Below, piece by piece: positions 57,017 to 64,000 of a stretch of 64,000 bases of DNA. Numbering within the stretch: the first letter of the stretch is position 1; every line of letters starts with the position of its first letter. This DNA comes from Clostridia bacterium. Lineage in GTDB: Bacteria > Bacillota > DSM-12270 > Thermacetogeniales > Thermacetogeniaceae. The stretch covers positions 62,001-126,000 of the forward strand of contig CADDZD010000001.1 in the NCBI GenBank assembly GCA_902812385.1, written 5' to 3'. Position numbers and translations under genes: made by a program. Under the pieces are notes generated by a model that made no database searches, was not told the origin of the DNA, and worked only from the letters and a program-made list of their open reading frames with translations.

Positions 57017-57289
57017 CTAACCTCCTATCAGGCGCGGGAGATTCAGGTACAGGCCCTGGGTAAAAGAAACCAGTATTTTTAACATCCAAGGTGCGAATAT
57101 AACAGCAGTTACGAGCACTGCAACAATCTTCGGTATAAAGCTCAACGTCTGCTCCTGAATCTGGGTAGTAGCCTGAAAAATGCTGACGAGCAAACCCACC
57201 AGCAGACTCGCTCCCAGGAGCGGGGCAGAGACCAGAAGGATTGCGTATAAGGCCTCACGTCCCAGGGTAATAATATACTGCTCTGTCAT
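57017..57289 (-). CDS. fliQ: Flagellar export gate protein FliQ
   Basis: 90 residues with two transmembrane helices, the family size. Conserved LLVSAPLLGASLLVGLLVS and FQATTQIQEQTLSFIPKI regions. Between fliP and fliR as usual. Confidence 0.94.
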   Translation of the reverse strand: MTEQYIITLGREALYAILLVSAPLLGASLLVGLLVSIFQATTQIQEQTLSFIPKIVAVLVTAVIFAPWMLKILVSFTQGLYLNLPRLIGG

Positions 57290-57300
57290 TTCACGACTCC

Positions 57301-58080
57301 TTAATGGAAACTCATTATTAAAGAGCGAACAAGCAAGTTCCAGCCGTCCACCATGATAAACAAAAGAATCTTTAAAGGTAAAGAGATCATCATGGGAGGC
57401 AGCATAAGCATACCCATTGACATCAAAGTGCTGGCAACTATCATATCGATAACTAAAAAAGGAATGAAAAGCACAAATCCCATTTGAAAGGCTGTTTTCA
57501 ACTCACTTATCGAAAACGCCGGAATCAAGACGTAATTGGGAATGTCATTGTAATTATGCGGCCTGGGAATATGAGCCAGTGATACAAAAAGGGCAAGATC
57601 CTTTTCCCTGGTCTGTTTGAACATAAACGACCGGATAGGTTCCATCCCGCGCCGGAAGGCCTCTTCCTGTGTTATCTGGCCTTTTAAATAGGGCTGCAAT
57701 GCATCACTGTTCACCGTCTGCCAGGTGGGTGCCATCACGAAAAAGGTAAGAAATAAAGCCAGCCCAATCAGTACCTGGTTGGGGGGCATTTGCTGAGTTG
57801 CAAGAGCACTCCGCATAAAGGAAAGGACGACAATGATGCGCGTGAAGGAGGTCATCATGATCAGGATTGCAGGAGCGAGAGACAACAGAGTAATCAGCAG
57901 AAGTATTTGCAGGCTCTGAGATACTTCTTCCGGTTTCTGGGCAGTGTCAATGCCGATATTCAAGCGCGGGACGGGAACGGGTTGCGCACTGGCATGCCGG
58001 ATGAAAACGAAACAGCAGACAATGCCAAGCAGTACGGTGACGGTGATCAGGATGCCGACAGCCTTCTTCCTCTCCCTCAT
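57301..58080 (-). CDS. fliP: Flagellar export gate protein FliP
   Basis: 259 residues with a cleavable signal segment (about 9-32), then four membrane helices. Family signatures MMTSFTRIIVVLSFMRSAL and IDMIVASTLMSMGMLMLPP are clear. ATG at 58080 with GGAG and AAGG nearby, three bases after fliO. Confidence 0.95.
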   Translation of the reverse strand: MRERKKAVGILITVTVLLGIVCCFVFIRHASAQPVPVPRLNIGIDTAQKPEEVSQSLQILLLITLLSLAPAILIMMTSFTRIIVVLSFMRSALATQQMPPNQVLIGLALFLTFFVMAPTWQTVNSDALQPYLKGQITQEEAFRRGMEPIRSFMFKQTREKDLALFVSLAHIPRPHNYNDIPNYVLIPAFSISELKTAFQMGFVLFIPFLVIDMIVASTLMSMGMLMLPPMMISLPLKILLFIMVDGWNLLVRSLIMSFH

Positions 58081-58083
58081 CCT

Positions 58084-58614
58084 TTATTCTCCCTCTCTGG
58101 CATCAAAAGGATCGTCCTTTTTTTCAATAAACATTTGCTGGAACGGTTTTCTCCAAAGTTTAGGCAAAATTCCGCCTTTCCACGGAGAAATACCGGCTTC
58201 CAGGCTTTCTTCTAAAATTGCCGCTACTTGTGAAGTTTCTTCAATTTCCAGAAGTTTCGAGATGCTGTGATCCGTAACCCCCAGTACATATATCCTTCCG
58301 GCTATTTCCGACAGCAGCAATGCCTTGTTGGGACCAATACCAACCTGATCTATGATTCTGATCCAGCGTCCGGTTTGCGTAATGAAGGCCCGTTTTTGTA
58401 AAAACTTGATGCCTATGATGGCCAGCCCAATCACAACTATTAAACTGATGATCAAACGGAATAGAAGTCCACCAATACTTGGCGGTGCCACAGGTTCCGG
58501 TTCCTGGTATTCCAAATTAGTTAAAGGAGCGGCCCAGGCCGGGGGTGCGATAATAAGGAGTATCAGGTATGTTTCCACGATTTTTAACAGGTTTTTTAGT
58601 GCTGAAGTTGTCAT
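58084..58614 (-). CDS. fliO: FliO/FliZ-like flagellar export protein
   Basis: 176 residues. Two hydrophobic segments, the first a probable signal peptide or anchor (about 10-28) and a second around 48-68, then a cytoplasmic FliO domain (ALLLSEIAGRIYVLGVTDHSIS). Aids FliP assembly. ATG at 58614 is chosen over TTG at 58620 because the G-run lies about ten bases from it; both are possible. Confidence 0.88.
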   Translation of the reverse strand: MTTSALKNLLKIVETYLILLIIAPPAWAAPLTNLEYQEPEPVAPPSIGGLLFRLIISLIVVIGLAIIGIKFLQKRAFITQTGRWIRIIDQVGIGPNKALLLSEIAGRIYVLGVTDHSISKLLEIEETSQVAAILEESLEAGISPWKGGILPKLWRKPFQQMFIEKKDDPFDAREGE

Positions 58615-58632
58615 AACCAAGTGGCCCCCCGG

Positions 58633-58995
58633 TTATCCCAATACCTTAGCGACTGCTTCCAATACCCTGTCGGGTTGAAAGGGTTTTACAATAAAATCCT
58701 TCGCTCCTGCCTGAATCGAGTCGATGACCATCGCCTGCTGGCCCATGGCGCTGCACATGATGATCTTCGCATTAGAATCTATTGCACAGATTTCCTTTAC
58801 AGCCGTGATACCATCCTTCTCTGGCATGGTGATATCCATCGTCACCAGATCGGGACGCAATTCTTTAAACTTTTCTACGGCAACTGCTCCGTTTTCAGCT
58901 TCACCGGCTACGATATAGCCGTTCTTGGTCAGGATGTCCTTCAACATCATCCGCATAAAGGCCGCGTCATCAACAATTAAAATACGCTTACCCAA
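58633..58995 (-). CDS. cheY: Chemotaxis response regulator CheY
   Basis: 120 residues, single receiver domain. Acidic pair D9/D10, phosphorylation site Asp54 (VTMDITMPEKDG), Thr/Ser switch in MCSAMGQ and Lys104 (VKPFQ). CheY-P binds FliM/FliY and changes motor direction. TTG start at 58995 with GGGAGGGAG upstream. Confidence 0.95.
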   Translation of the reverse strand: MGKRILIVDDAAFMRMMLKDILTKNGYIVAGEAENGAVAVEKFKELRPDLVTMDITMPEKDGITAVKEICAIDSNAKIIMCSAMGQQAMVIDSIQAGAKDFIVKPFQPDRVLEAVAKVLG

Positions 58996-59015
58996 TCTGT
59001 CTCCCTCCCGGATTA

Positions 59016-60095
59016 CTATTGAAGCTTATCAAGCCGCTCAGCGGAGCTTAAGATTTCGGTTATGCGCACCCCATAGTTCTCATCTATTACTACGACCTCC
59101 CCCTTGGCGATAGGTTTGCCGTTAACCAGGACATCGACAGGTTCCCCGGCAAGCTTTTCCAGCTCAACGATCGACCCCGGCCCCAGTTCGAGTATTTCCT
59201 TGATGGTCTTGTGCGTTCTCCCCAGTTCCACCGAAAACTGCAGCGATACGTCTAAGATCAAAGTTAAATTCGCAGTCTCTTTAGGCGGTGACGAAATAGT
59301 ATCAAAGGGAACAAACTGTACCGGTTGGATTTGGACTCCCTCAACGGCACTGACCGGCTGAGATCTAACCTGAGGAGGTGGTTCCTTTGATGCAACCCCT
59401 GTTAATTCCTCTTGTGCAGGAGAAGGGCTTTCTTCTAACTGACCAAGCAGCCCCCGGCTGATCTCCTTGGCAAAACTCACGGGTAAGAGCTGCATCATCT
59501 CGCTGTCGACCAGGTCCTCAATAAACATCTTGAAGGTTACCAGTATTAATCTTTCATCTCCATTATCCAACCCGTCAATCTGTTCTTCGGCTAAATTAAC
59601 CAATCTCAACGAGGGGGGCGAGATGTTGACGGTTTTATTGAAAATTGTTGACATCGAGGTTGAAGCAGAGCCCATCATCTGGTTCATCGCTTCACTGATT
59701 GCGCTGAGATGAAGCTCATTCAATTCCTTTGGAGGTTCGCTCCCGTTTCCCCCCATCATAAGATCAACAATCACAGCAGCGTCATGCTCTTTAATGACAA
59801 AAAGATTCTCGCCTCTTAAACCAGAGGTATACCGAACATTAACTACAACGTAAGGCATAGGATAATCCACTTGGAACTGGCTGCGGGTTGTAATCTTGAC
59901 CCGGGGCGTGGTTATCTCAACCTTTTTACCGATTAAATTGGAAAGAGTCGTAGCAGCCGTCCCCATTGAGATGTTACAGATTTCGCCGATAGTATCTTTT
60001 TCCAGGTCCGAGATCGTAGTTGTGTCTTGAGACTTGCCGCTCTCTCCCTTAAGCAGAAGGTCTATCTCTTCTTGTGATAAAATGTTTTCACTCAG
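59016..60095 (-). CDS. fliY: Flagellar switch phosphatase FliY (CheC-like plus FliN domain), CTG start
   Basis: 359 residues from CTG at 60095. N-terminal SENILSQEEIDLLLKG resembles the CheY-binding motif of FliM, then two CheC phosphatase helices with ExxN (DTIGEICNIS and SAISEAMNQMM), and a C-terminal FliN/SpoA domain (LELGPGSIVELEKLAGEPVDVLVNG). No ATG, GTG or TTG is in frame before an ATG 43 codons in (59966), which would delete the motif and the first catalytic helix. CTG overlaps the fliM stop as CTGA, and GGGGGAG lies seven bases upstream. Removes phosphate from CheY-P at the motor. Confidence 0.85.
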   Translation of the reverse strand: MSENILSQEEIDLLLKGESGKSQDTTTISDLEKDTIGEICNISMGTAATTLSNLIGKKVEITTPRVKITTRSQFQVDYPMPYVVVNVRYTSGLRGENLFVIKEHDAAVIVDLMMGGNGSEPPKELNELHLSAISEAMNQMMGSASTSMSTIFNKTVNISPPSLRLVNLAEEQIDGLDNGDERLILVTFKMFIEDLVDSEMMQLLPVSFAKEISRGLLGQLEESPSPAQEELTGVASKEPPPQVRSQPVSAVEGVQIQPVQFVPFDTISSPPKETANLTLILDVSLQFSVELGRTHKTIKEILELGPGSIVELEKLAGEPVDVLVNGKPIAKGEVVVIDENYGVRITEILSSAERLDKLQ

Positions 60096-61087
60096 GCCAG
60101 GTCTCCCCCTTTCTTTTGAAAACCGGTGATTTGAATTGCCAACCTTTTATTTAAAATGCCGGGTTTCGCATAAAACTTCTGGGAATTCCCTATAAGCACA
60201 TCTAAATCCTGTTCGACCTTCTTATCTAAGGGGACAACATCACCAACCTGAAGATCAAGGAGTTCTCTCACGGTGATGGTTGTAGTCCCCAAGAGCACGT
60301 GAAGAGGTATTCGCGCTGTTTCTATTCGCTGCTGTAAAGAAAGACGGTGAGCCGGGTTTTGTTCGCTCGACGTCCTGGAAAACCAGAAGTGCAGGCTCAG
60401 CTTGTCGATAACAGGCTCCAGCACTATGTAAGGGAGACAGAAGTTGATCATTCCTTCAATCTCTCCAATCTTCGTCTCCAGAGAAATCAAAATCACCATT
60501 TCCATCGGGGAGACTATTTGAGCGAACTGGGGGTTGGATTCAATAAACTCCACCTTTGGATTGAGTTTAGTGATGTTTTCCCAAGCCTCGCCTAAAAGAT
60601 CCAGCATGCGCTGGCTCACCCGTTCTATAATGGCACGCTCTATTTCCGTTAAGGCACGGGTTTTGTTCGGCACCCCCCCGGAACCACCGAAAAGCCGGTC
60701 AATCATTCCAAAGGCAAGAGGAGCCTGAATCTCGAAGATCCCGTTACCCTCGAGAGGGGCCATATTGAAGATGACGATAATTGAAGGATCGGGAAGCGAA
60801 CGGATGAATTCGTCGTACGTCAGCTGTTCCACCGACAGCACAGACATCTGGACTATGTTCCTTAGTTGTGCAGACAGAAAGGTAGCCAACGTCCTGGCAT
60901 AGTTTTCATAAATAACCTGCATGCTGTTCATCTGTTCCTTGGAGAACTTGTTCGGTCTCCGGAAGTCATACGTTCTAACCTTTTTAGTTTTTTCTTCTTC
61001 TTTTAATTCGTTCGGGTTTACCTCTCCCGACGTGAGGGCAGCAAGCAATGCGTCGATTTCCGATTGGGATAAAATATCTGTCATCAT
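60092..61087 (-). CDS. fliM: Flagellar motor switch protein FliM
   Basis: 331 residues from ATG at 61087 (GGGAG five bases upstream; the next codon is also ATG). N-terminal CheY-P-binding motif LSQSEIDALL, a CheC-like middle domain lacking phosphatase residues, and the C-terminal SpoA/FliN-like domain. Conserved FGGSGG and KVRTYDFRRPNKFSKEQM regions. Forms the C-ring. Confidence 0.95.
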   Translation of the reverse strand: MMTDILSQSEIDALLAALTSGEVNPNELKEEEKTKKVRTYDFRRPNKFSKEQMNSMQVIYENYARTLATFLSAQLRNIVQMSVLSVEQLTYDEFIRSLPDPSIIVIFNMAPLEGNGIFEIQAPLAFGMIDRLFGGSGGVPNKTRALTEIERAIIERVSQRMLDLLGEAWENITKLNPKVEFIESNPQFAQIVSPMEMVILISLETKIGEIEGMINFCLPYIVLEPVIDKLSLHFWFSRTSSEQNPAHRLSLQQRIETARIPLHVLLGTTTITVRELLDLQVGDVVPLDKKVEQDLDVLIGNSQKFYAKPGILNKRLAIQITGFQKKGGDLA

Positions 61088-61105
61088 AACCACTCCCGCA
61101 GGAAC

Positions 61106-61609
61106 TTACTGCATGACCAGATCCGAGAAATAGATGTTCTTAATCTTGCCCTTTGTTAGATAGCGGTTTAGGTCATTCAACATTTCAGTTTTCAATGCGG
61201 TGCGTTGCGCCGCACCCAGTTCGTCGCTCGTTCTACTGTTCAAAAAGTAGAGCACCCGATCCTGCAGCACCGGTAATTTTTCCGTGATTTCCTTTTCCAA
61301 AGACTTGTCGCTTAATTCAAAAACAATTTTAATCTTGATAAATTTTTTTTCCCCGCCCGGCGCCAGATTCGTTGCGTATTCGCCGGCATCGAAGAGAGGG
61401 CCTACTTGGGAAATTTCGCTTTTAGCGGTTCCCGAACCGCGCGCAGCAGCAATATTATTTGAATTCCTGACAACAAGCAAAGCCACTAAAAGCGCTGCCA
61501 CGGCACAGATGACAATGGCCGCCACCCCCACCACCAGAATCCTTTGATCAATGACAATACCCTGCTTGAGCTGCTTCTGGGTTTCCCCACTAGATGCTTC
61601 CGGAGCCAT
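61106..61609 (-). CDS. fliL: Flagellar basal body-associated protein FliL
   Basis: 167 residues. One membrane helix (about 20-45) and an extracytoplasmic FliL domain (KFIKIKIVFELSDKSLEKEI, LNRYLTKGKIKNIYFSDLVMQ). Stabilises the stator-rotor contact. ATG at 61609. Confidence 0.92.
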   Translation of the reverse strand: MAPEASSGETQKQLKQGIVIDQRILVVGVAAIVICAVAALLVALLVVRNSNNIAAARGSGTAKSEISQVGPLFDAGEYATNLAPGGEKKFIKIKIVFELSDKSLEKEITEKLPVLQDRVLYFLNSRTSDELGAAQRTALKTEMLNDLNRYLTKGKIKNIYFSDLVMQ

Positions 61610-61644
61610 GAGCTCTACCTCCCGTCAACCAAAATTGTTTTCCA

Positions 61645-61890
61645 TCAACCTTCGGGCAAATCCCCGGCATCCCCCTCCTGCCCGCTTTCCCCACCTTCCT
61701 TGCGCGGACCCTGAGCAATTAACCGGCGAAAATCTATAATGCGCCTGATTATCTCTGCAACATCTTCCTTTACCACGATCTTTTTGCTCGTGGTGAGCGA
61801 GAGGACGGTATCGGGCGTTTCCTCGATGAATTCAATCAGATCAGAGTTGACGTAAAACCCTTCTCCGTTTAACCGGGTAACTTTAATCAT
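61645..61890 (-). CDS. flbD: FlbD-family flagellar protein
   Basis: 81 residues: MIKVTRLNGEGFYVNSDLIEFIE then PDTVLSLTTSKKIVVKED is the FlbD/SwrD family pattern. SwrD in B. subtilis raises motor torque. The C-terminal 18 residues are Gly/Glu-rich. motA/motB, which follow flbD in some clostridia, are absent; as in B. subtilis they must be elsewhere. Confidence 0.92.
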   Translation of the reverse strand: MIKVTRLNGEGFYVNSDLIEFIEETPDTVLSLTTSKKIVVKEDVAEIIRRIIDFRRLIAQGPRKEGGESGQEGDAGDLPEG

Positions 61891-61965
61891 TTTTTCTCAC
61901 CCGCTTTCCTATAGGGTGGGGCCCGCTCCCCGGCGGGCCGCATCCCCAAACTCCAACCGTTTACA

Positions 61966-63198
61966 CTAGCGCTTCAGGTTAACAAGGTCCTGAAGCATTT
62001 CATCAGAAGCCGTGATCACCCGGGAGTTCGCCTGGAATCCCCGCTGGGTGGTGATCAGGTCGGTGAACTCCTGGGCCAGTTCGACATTGGACATCTCCAG
62101 GGAGCCGGGCTTGATGGTGCCCCGGCCTCCCTTACCGGCAGCATCGAATTTTGCCGCCCCGGAGTTGCTGGACTCCGAGAAGAGGGTGTTTCCCTCTTTA
62201 AAGAGCCCGCCCGGGTTATTGAACGAAGCCAGGGCGACCTGGGCCAGCGCCCGGGTAATCCCGTTGGAAAAGACTCCGCTCAAGGTGCCGGTGGTGTCAA
62301 AGCTGACGCCCTGCAGGCTCCCCGCCGGGTAGCCATCTTGGCTCGCAGTGGCGGTGGTCTCCCCATAAAATTGGGTCATTTGCGAAAAATCAGGAGCAAA
62401 GGACACTTGATCAGCACCGTTGTTTGGGGTGAAAGAAAAATTAACATTAGAAGAAGAAGAATCAAATGTACCATCACCCTTAAAAGTTAGAGTTGGGGTT
62501 GGAGTTGGAGTTATATCACTACCATCCACCTTGCAGGACACGCTCCAGGTATTTGGATTAGTATCGCTCTTCGTGAATGTGAATTCAGCAGTGTGCTTAC
62601 ATCCCAGGCTGTCATAGACGGCCTGGGTGACTGTTATTGAATTACCACCGGCGGTGCTGGCATCCAGGTTGCCGCTAAAACGGATCTCTTCGGTTTGCTT
62701 TGCTTTTTCAGTCGTGTTCAAATCAATTTTAATTTCAGCCATGCTGCTAGAACTTGTGTCTTTTATAATGCCATTTTCTGCCCGCCACCCCATGACGTGC
62801 ATTCCGTTGGCGTTGACCAGGTACCCATCCCGGTCGAAGTCGAATGCTCCCGCCCGGGTGTAGTAGTTCCGGCTGCCGTCGGAAACCACAAAGAATCCAT
62901 CCCCATCAATGGCCAGGTCGGTGTTTTTCCCGGTGTCCTGGGGGCTGCTGCCGGTCATGATGGTATCGATGCTGCCTGTACTCACCCCCAGGCCGACCTG
63001 CATCGGGTTTGTTCCGCCGCGTCCCCCATCCACCGGGCGGCTTGCACCCCTGATGGTCTGGTTGAGCATATCCTGAAAGGTGACCCGGCTCTTCTTGAAG
63101 CCCGGGGTGTTGACATTGGCAATGTTGTTGCCGATCACATCCATCCGCTGCTGGTGGGCCTTTAGGCCCGAAACAGCGGAAAAAAGAGAACGCATCAT
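61966..63198 (-). CDS. flgE: Flagellar hook protein FlgE
   Basis: 410 residues. N-terminal rod/hook motif (SLFSAVSGLKAHQQRMDVIGNNIANVNTPGF, quoted here as SGLKAHQQ and NNIANVNTPGF), DLAIDGDGFFVV, and the C-terminal SNVELAQEFTDLI...QRGFQANSR segment typical of flagellar rod/hook proteins. The central domain (about residues 140-275) is of lower GC than the flanks and carries a TPTPTPT run. ATG at 63198 with GGAGG about 11 bases upstream; the next codon is also ATG. Confidence 0.93.
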   Translation of the reverse strand: MMRSLFSAVSGLKAHQQRMDVIGNNIANVNTPGFKKSRVTFQDMLNQTIRGASRPVDGGRGGTNPMQVGLGVSTGSIDTIMTGSSPQDTGKNTDLAIDGDGFFVVSDGSRNYYTRAGAFDFDRDGYLVNANGMHVMGWRAENGIIKDTSSSSMAEIKIDLNTTEKAKQTEEIRFSGNLDASTAGGNSITVTQAVYDSLGCKHTAEFTFTKSDTNPNTWSVSCKVDGSDITPTPTPTLTFKGDGTFDSSSSNVNFSFTPNNGADQVSFAPDFSQMTQFYGETTATASQDGYPAGSLQGVSFDTTGTLSGVFSNGITRALAQVALASFNNPGGLFKEGNTLFSESSNSGAAKFDAAGKGGRGTIKPGSLEMSNVELAQEFTDLITTQRGFQANSRVITASDEMLQDLVNLKR

Positions 63199-63287
63199 TT
63201 TTGTCTTGACCTCCTTTTTTCGGGTGGTTTACTTCCATCGTTCTGTAAACCGGGGCCCCCTCGGAGAGGTCCGGCCCCATCAGCCCT

Positions 63288-63656
63288 TTAAATAATCACG
63301 GCGCTGTCGATATTGGTAAAGACGTTCCCCCGCAGGCTTGATTCATCCACGGCTGTGACCACGGTGCGGTTCTTGACGCTCACCACAAAGGCGAGATTGT
63401 CCAGCAGGATCAGTGAATCCCTCGCCCCTTTGGCCGCCGCCTTATCCACCGCCTCCTGGATGCGCTGCAGCCGTCCCGAATCCAGGGGGATCCCCCGCCG
63501 GGCGATTCTCTCCTGGGCGTGCCGGGAAAACTTCAGCGACTGCCGGGAGAGGATTTCTGCAAAGGATATTTCCTTATTTGTTTCCTTCTGCTTCCCGGCC
63601 TGGCCAACCTGCGCAGGAGGCAGGATCGGCTGCGGGAAATAGACCCGTTCGGTCAT
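63288..63656 (-). CDS. Flagellar operon protein (TIGR02530 family)
   Basis: 122 residues from ATG at 63656, which overlaps the flgD stop by one base (TGATG); the longer frame upstream lies inside flgD. Family pattern LKFSRHAQERIARRGIPL and ALGARDSL-like region GARDSLILLDN, ending VVTAVD...FTNIDSAVII. Always between flgD and flgE in Bacillota; role in hook assembly suspected, not established. Confidence 0.9.
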   Translation of the reverse strand: MTERVYFPQPILPPAQVGQAGKQKETNKEISFAEILSRQSLKFSRHAQERIARRGIPLDSGRLQRIQEAVDKAAAKGARDSLILLDNLAFVVSVKNRTVVTAVDESSLRGNVFTNIDSAVII

Positions 63657-64000
63657 CACACACCACCCTGCCCTCCGGATACCGTTGCCCTGTAAACCCA
63701 ATCGAGGGGAATCTCATGCTCCGCGCAGCTCAGCCAGATCTCCCCGTCCTTCTGGTAATACCCCTTGACCAGATCCCTGTATGTTTCATTCGTTTCCGGG
63801 TTCCTGGCCTCGACTTCCCGCCCCAGCAAGCTCGCTGCATAGAGCAGGTCCTGCCTCCCCTTATTCTGCTCCTGGAGTTCAACCAGTTGGTTGACATTTT
63901 TGTTTAGCTCCTGCAGCTGTTCGAGGGATGTCAGCTGGGCCATCTGGGCGATAAATTCCGTATTTTGCACCGGCGACAGGGGATCCTGCTGCTTCAGCTG
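63656..64000 (-). CDS. flgD: Flagellar hook assembly protein FlgD (cut by right window edge)
   Basis: About 114 C-terminal residues are visible. The sequence to the edge remains in frame and reads LKQQDPLSPVQNTEFIAQMAQL, the conserved FlgD N-terminal core, so the real start is outside the window; a GTG at 63970 would be inside that motif. The form is short, lacking the long Fn3/tudor-like domain of proteobacterial FlgD. It serves as the hook cap during FlgE polymerisation. Confidence 0.92.
   Translation of the reverse strand, partial: QLKQQDPLSPVQNTEFIAQMAQLTSLEQLQELNKNVNQLVELQEQNKGRQDLLYAASLLGREVEARNPETNETYRDLVKGYYQKDGEIWLSCAEHEIPLDWVYRATVSGGQGGV

Overview
The window comes from an endospore-forming, flagellated member of the Bacillota, most likely an anaerobic Clostridia lineage of the Peptococcaceae/Thermoanaerobacteraceae type. 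The reasons are dipicolinate synthase genes dpaA/dpaB, a TepA/SpoIIIE-type DNA translocase neighbourhood, FliY and CheC/CheD chemotaxis proteins, strong AGGAGG-type ribosome binding sites and many TTG starts. Gene order, as I recall it, follows the Bacillus subtilis chromosome from flgD through rpsB, nusA and pnp to spoIIIE and cinA. Genus is not claimed. Base composition is mid-range (some rows near 40 percent GC, others 55 percent) and rises to about 60-68 percent at the right end.

Nearly every gene is on the minus strand, so the window reads from right to left. (1) 64000-44542: a fla/che operon, flgD (cut by the window edge), a small flagellar operon protein, flgE, flbD, fliL, fliM, fliY, cheY, fliO, fliP, fliQ, fliR, flhB, flhA, flhF, flhG, a PilZ protein, cheB, cheA, cheW, cheC, cheD and sigD. 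Genes commonly overlap by 1-20 bases. (2) 44462-41909: a FapA/DUF342 protein and two poorly known proteins, ending at a terminator. (3) 41869-30795: translation, cell-envelope and isoprenoid genes starting from a clear sigma-A promoter: rpsB, tsf, pyrH, frr, a single-PASTA protein, a ferredoxin, uppS, cdsA, an AI-2E-family membrane protein, dxr, rseP, ispG, proS. (4) 30659-19825: rimP, nusA, rnpM/ylxR, ylxQ, infB, rbfA, nrnA, truB, ribF, two small unknown genes, rpsO, pnp. (5) 19749-9871: a YlxY-like deacetylase, a D,D-carboxypeptidase, an M16 protease, ymxH, then dapB-dpaA-dpaB-asd-dapA (diaminopimelate, lysine and spore dipicolinate) and RNase J. (6) 9464-8482: tepA-ylzJ, the only plus-strand genes, apparently inverted relative to B. 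subtilis. (7) 8359-1: ftsK/spoIIIE, a winged-helix/PfkB-fold regulator, a RodZ-like protein, rimO, a membrane protein, an FtsH-like protease and the start of cinA.

The most interesting signals are regulatory. The dpaA ribosome binding site lies in the 3' arm of a long inverted repeat, and a sigma-K/sigma-E-like -10 element lies in the 5' arm. Vegetative read-through mRNA from dapB would therefore hide the site, while a sporulation-specific start inside the hairpin would expose it. A PfkB-fold regulator lacking its catalytic Asp is preceded by a strong promoter and a 12-base inverted repeat just downstream of the expected start point. The RNase J leader has an intrinsic terminator between its promoter and its start codon. 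A structured intergenic element lies between the convergent ylzJ and rnj. Others are a CTG start for fliY, a low-GC central segment in flgE, and an FtsH-like protease paired with an unknown membrane protein where pgsA would be expected.
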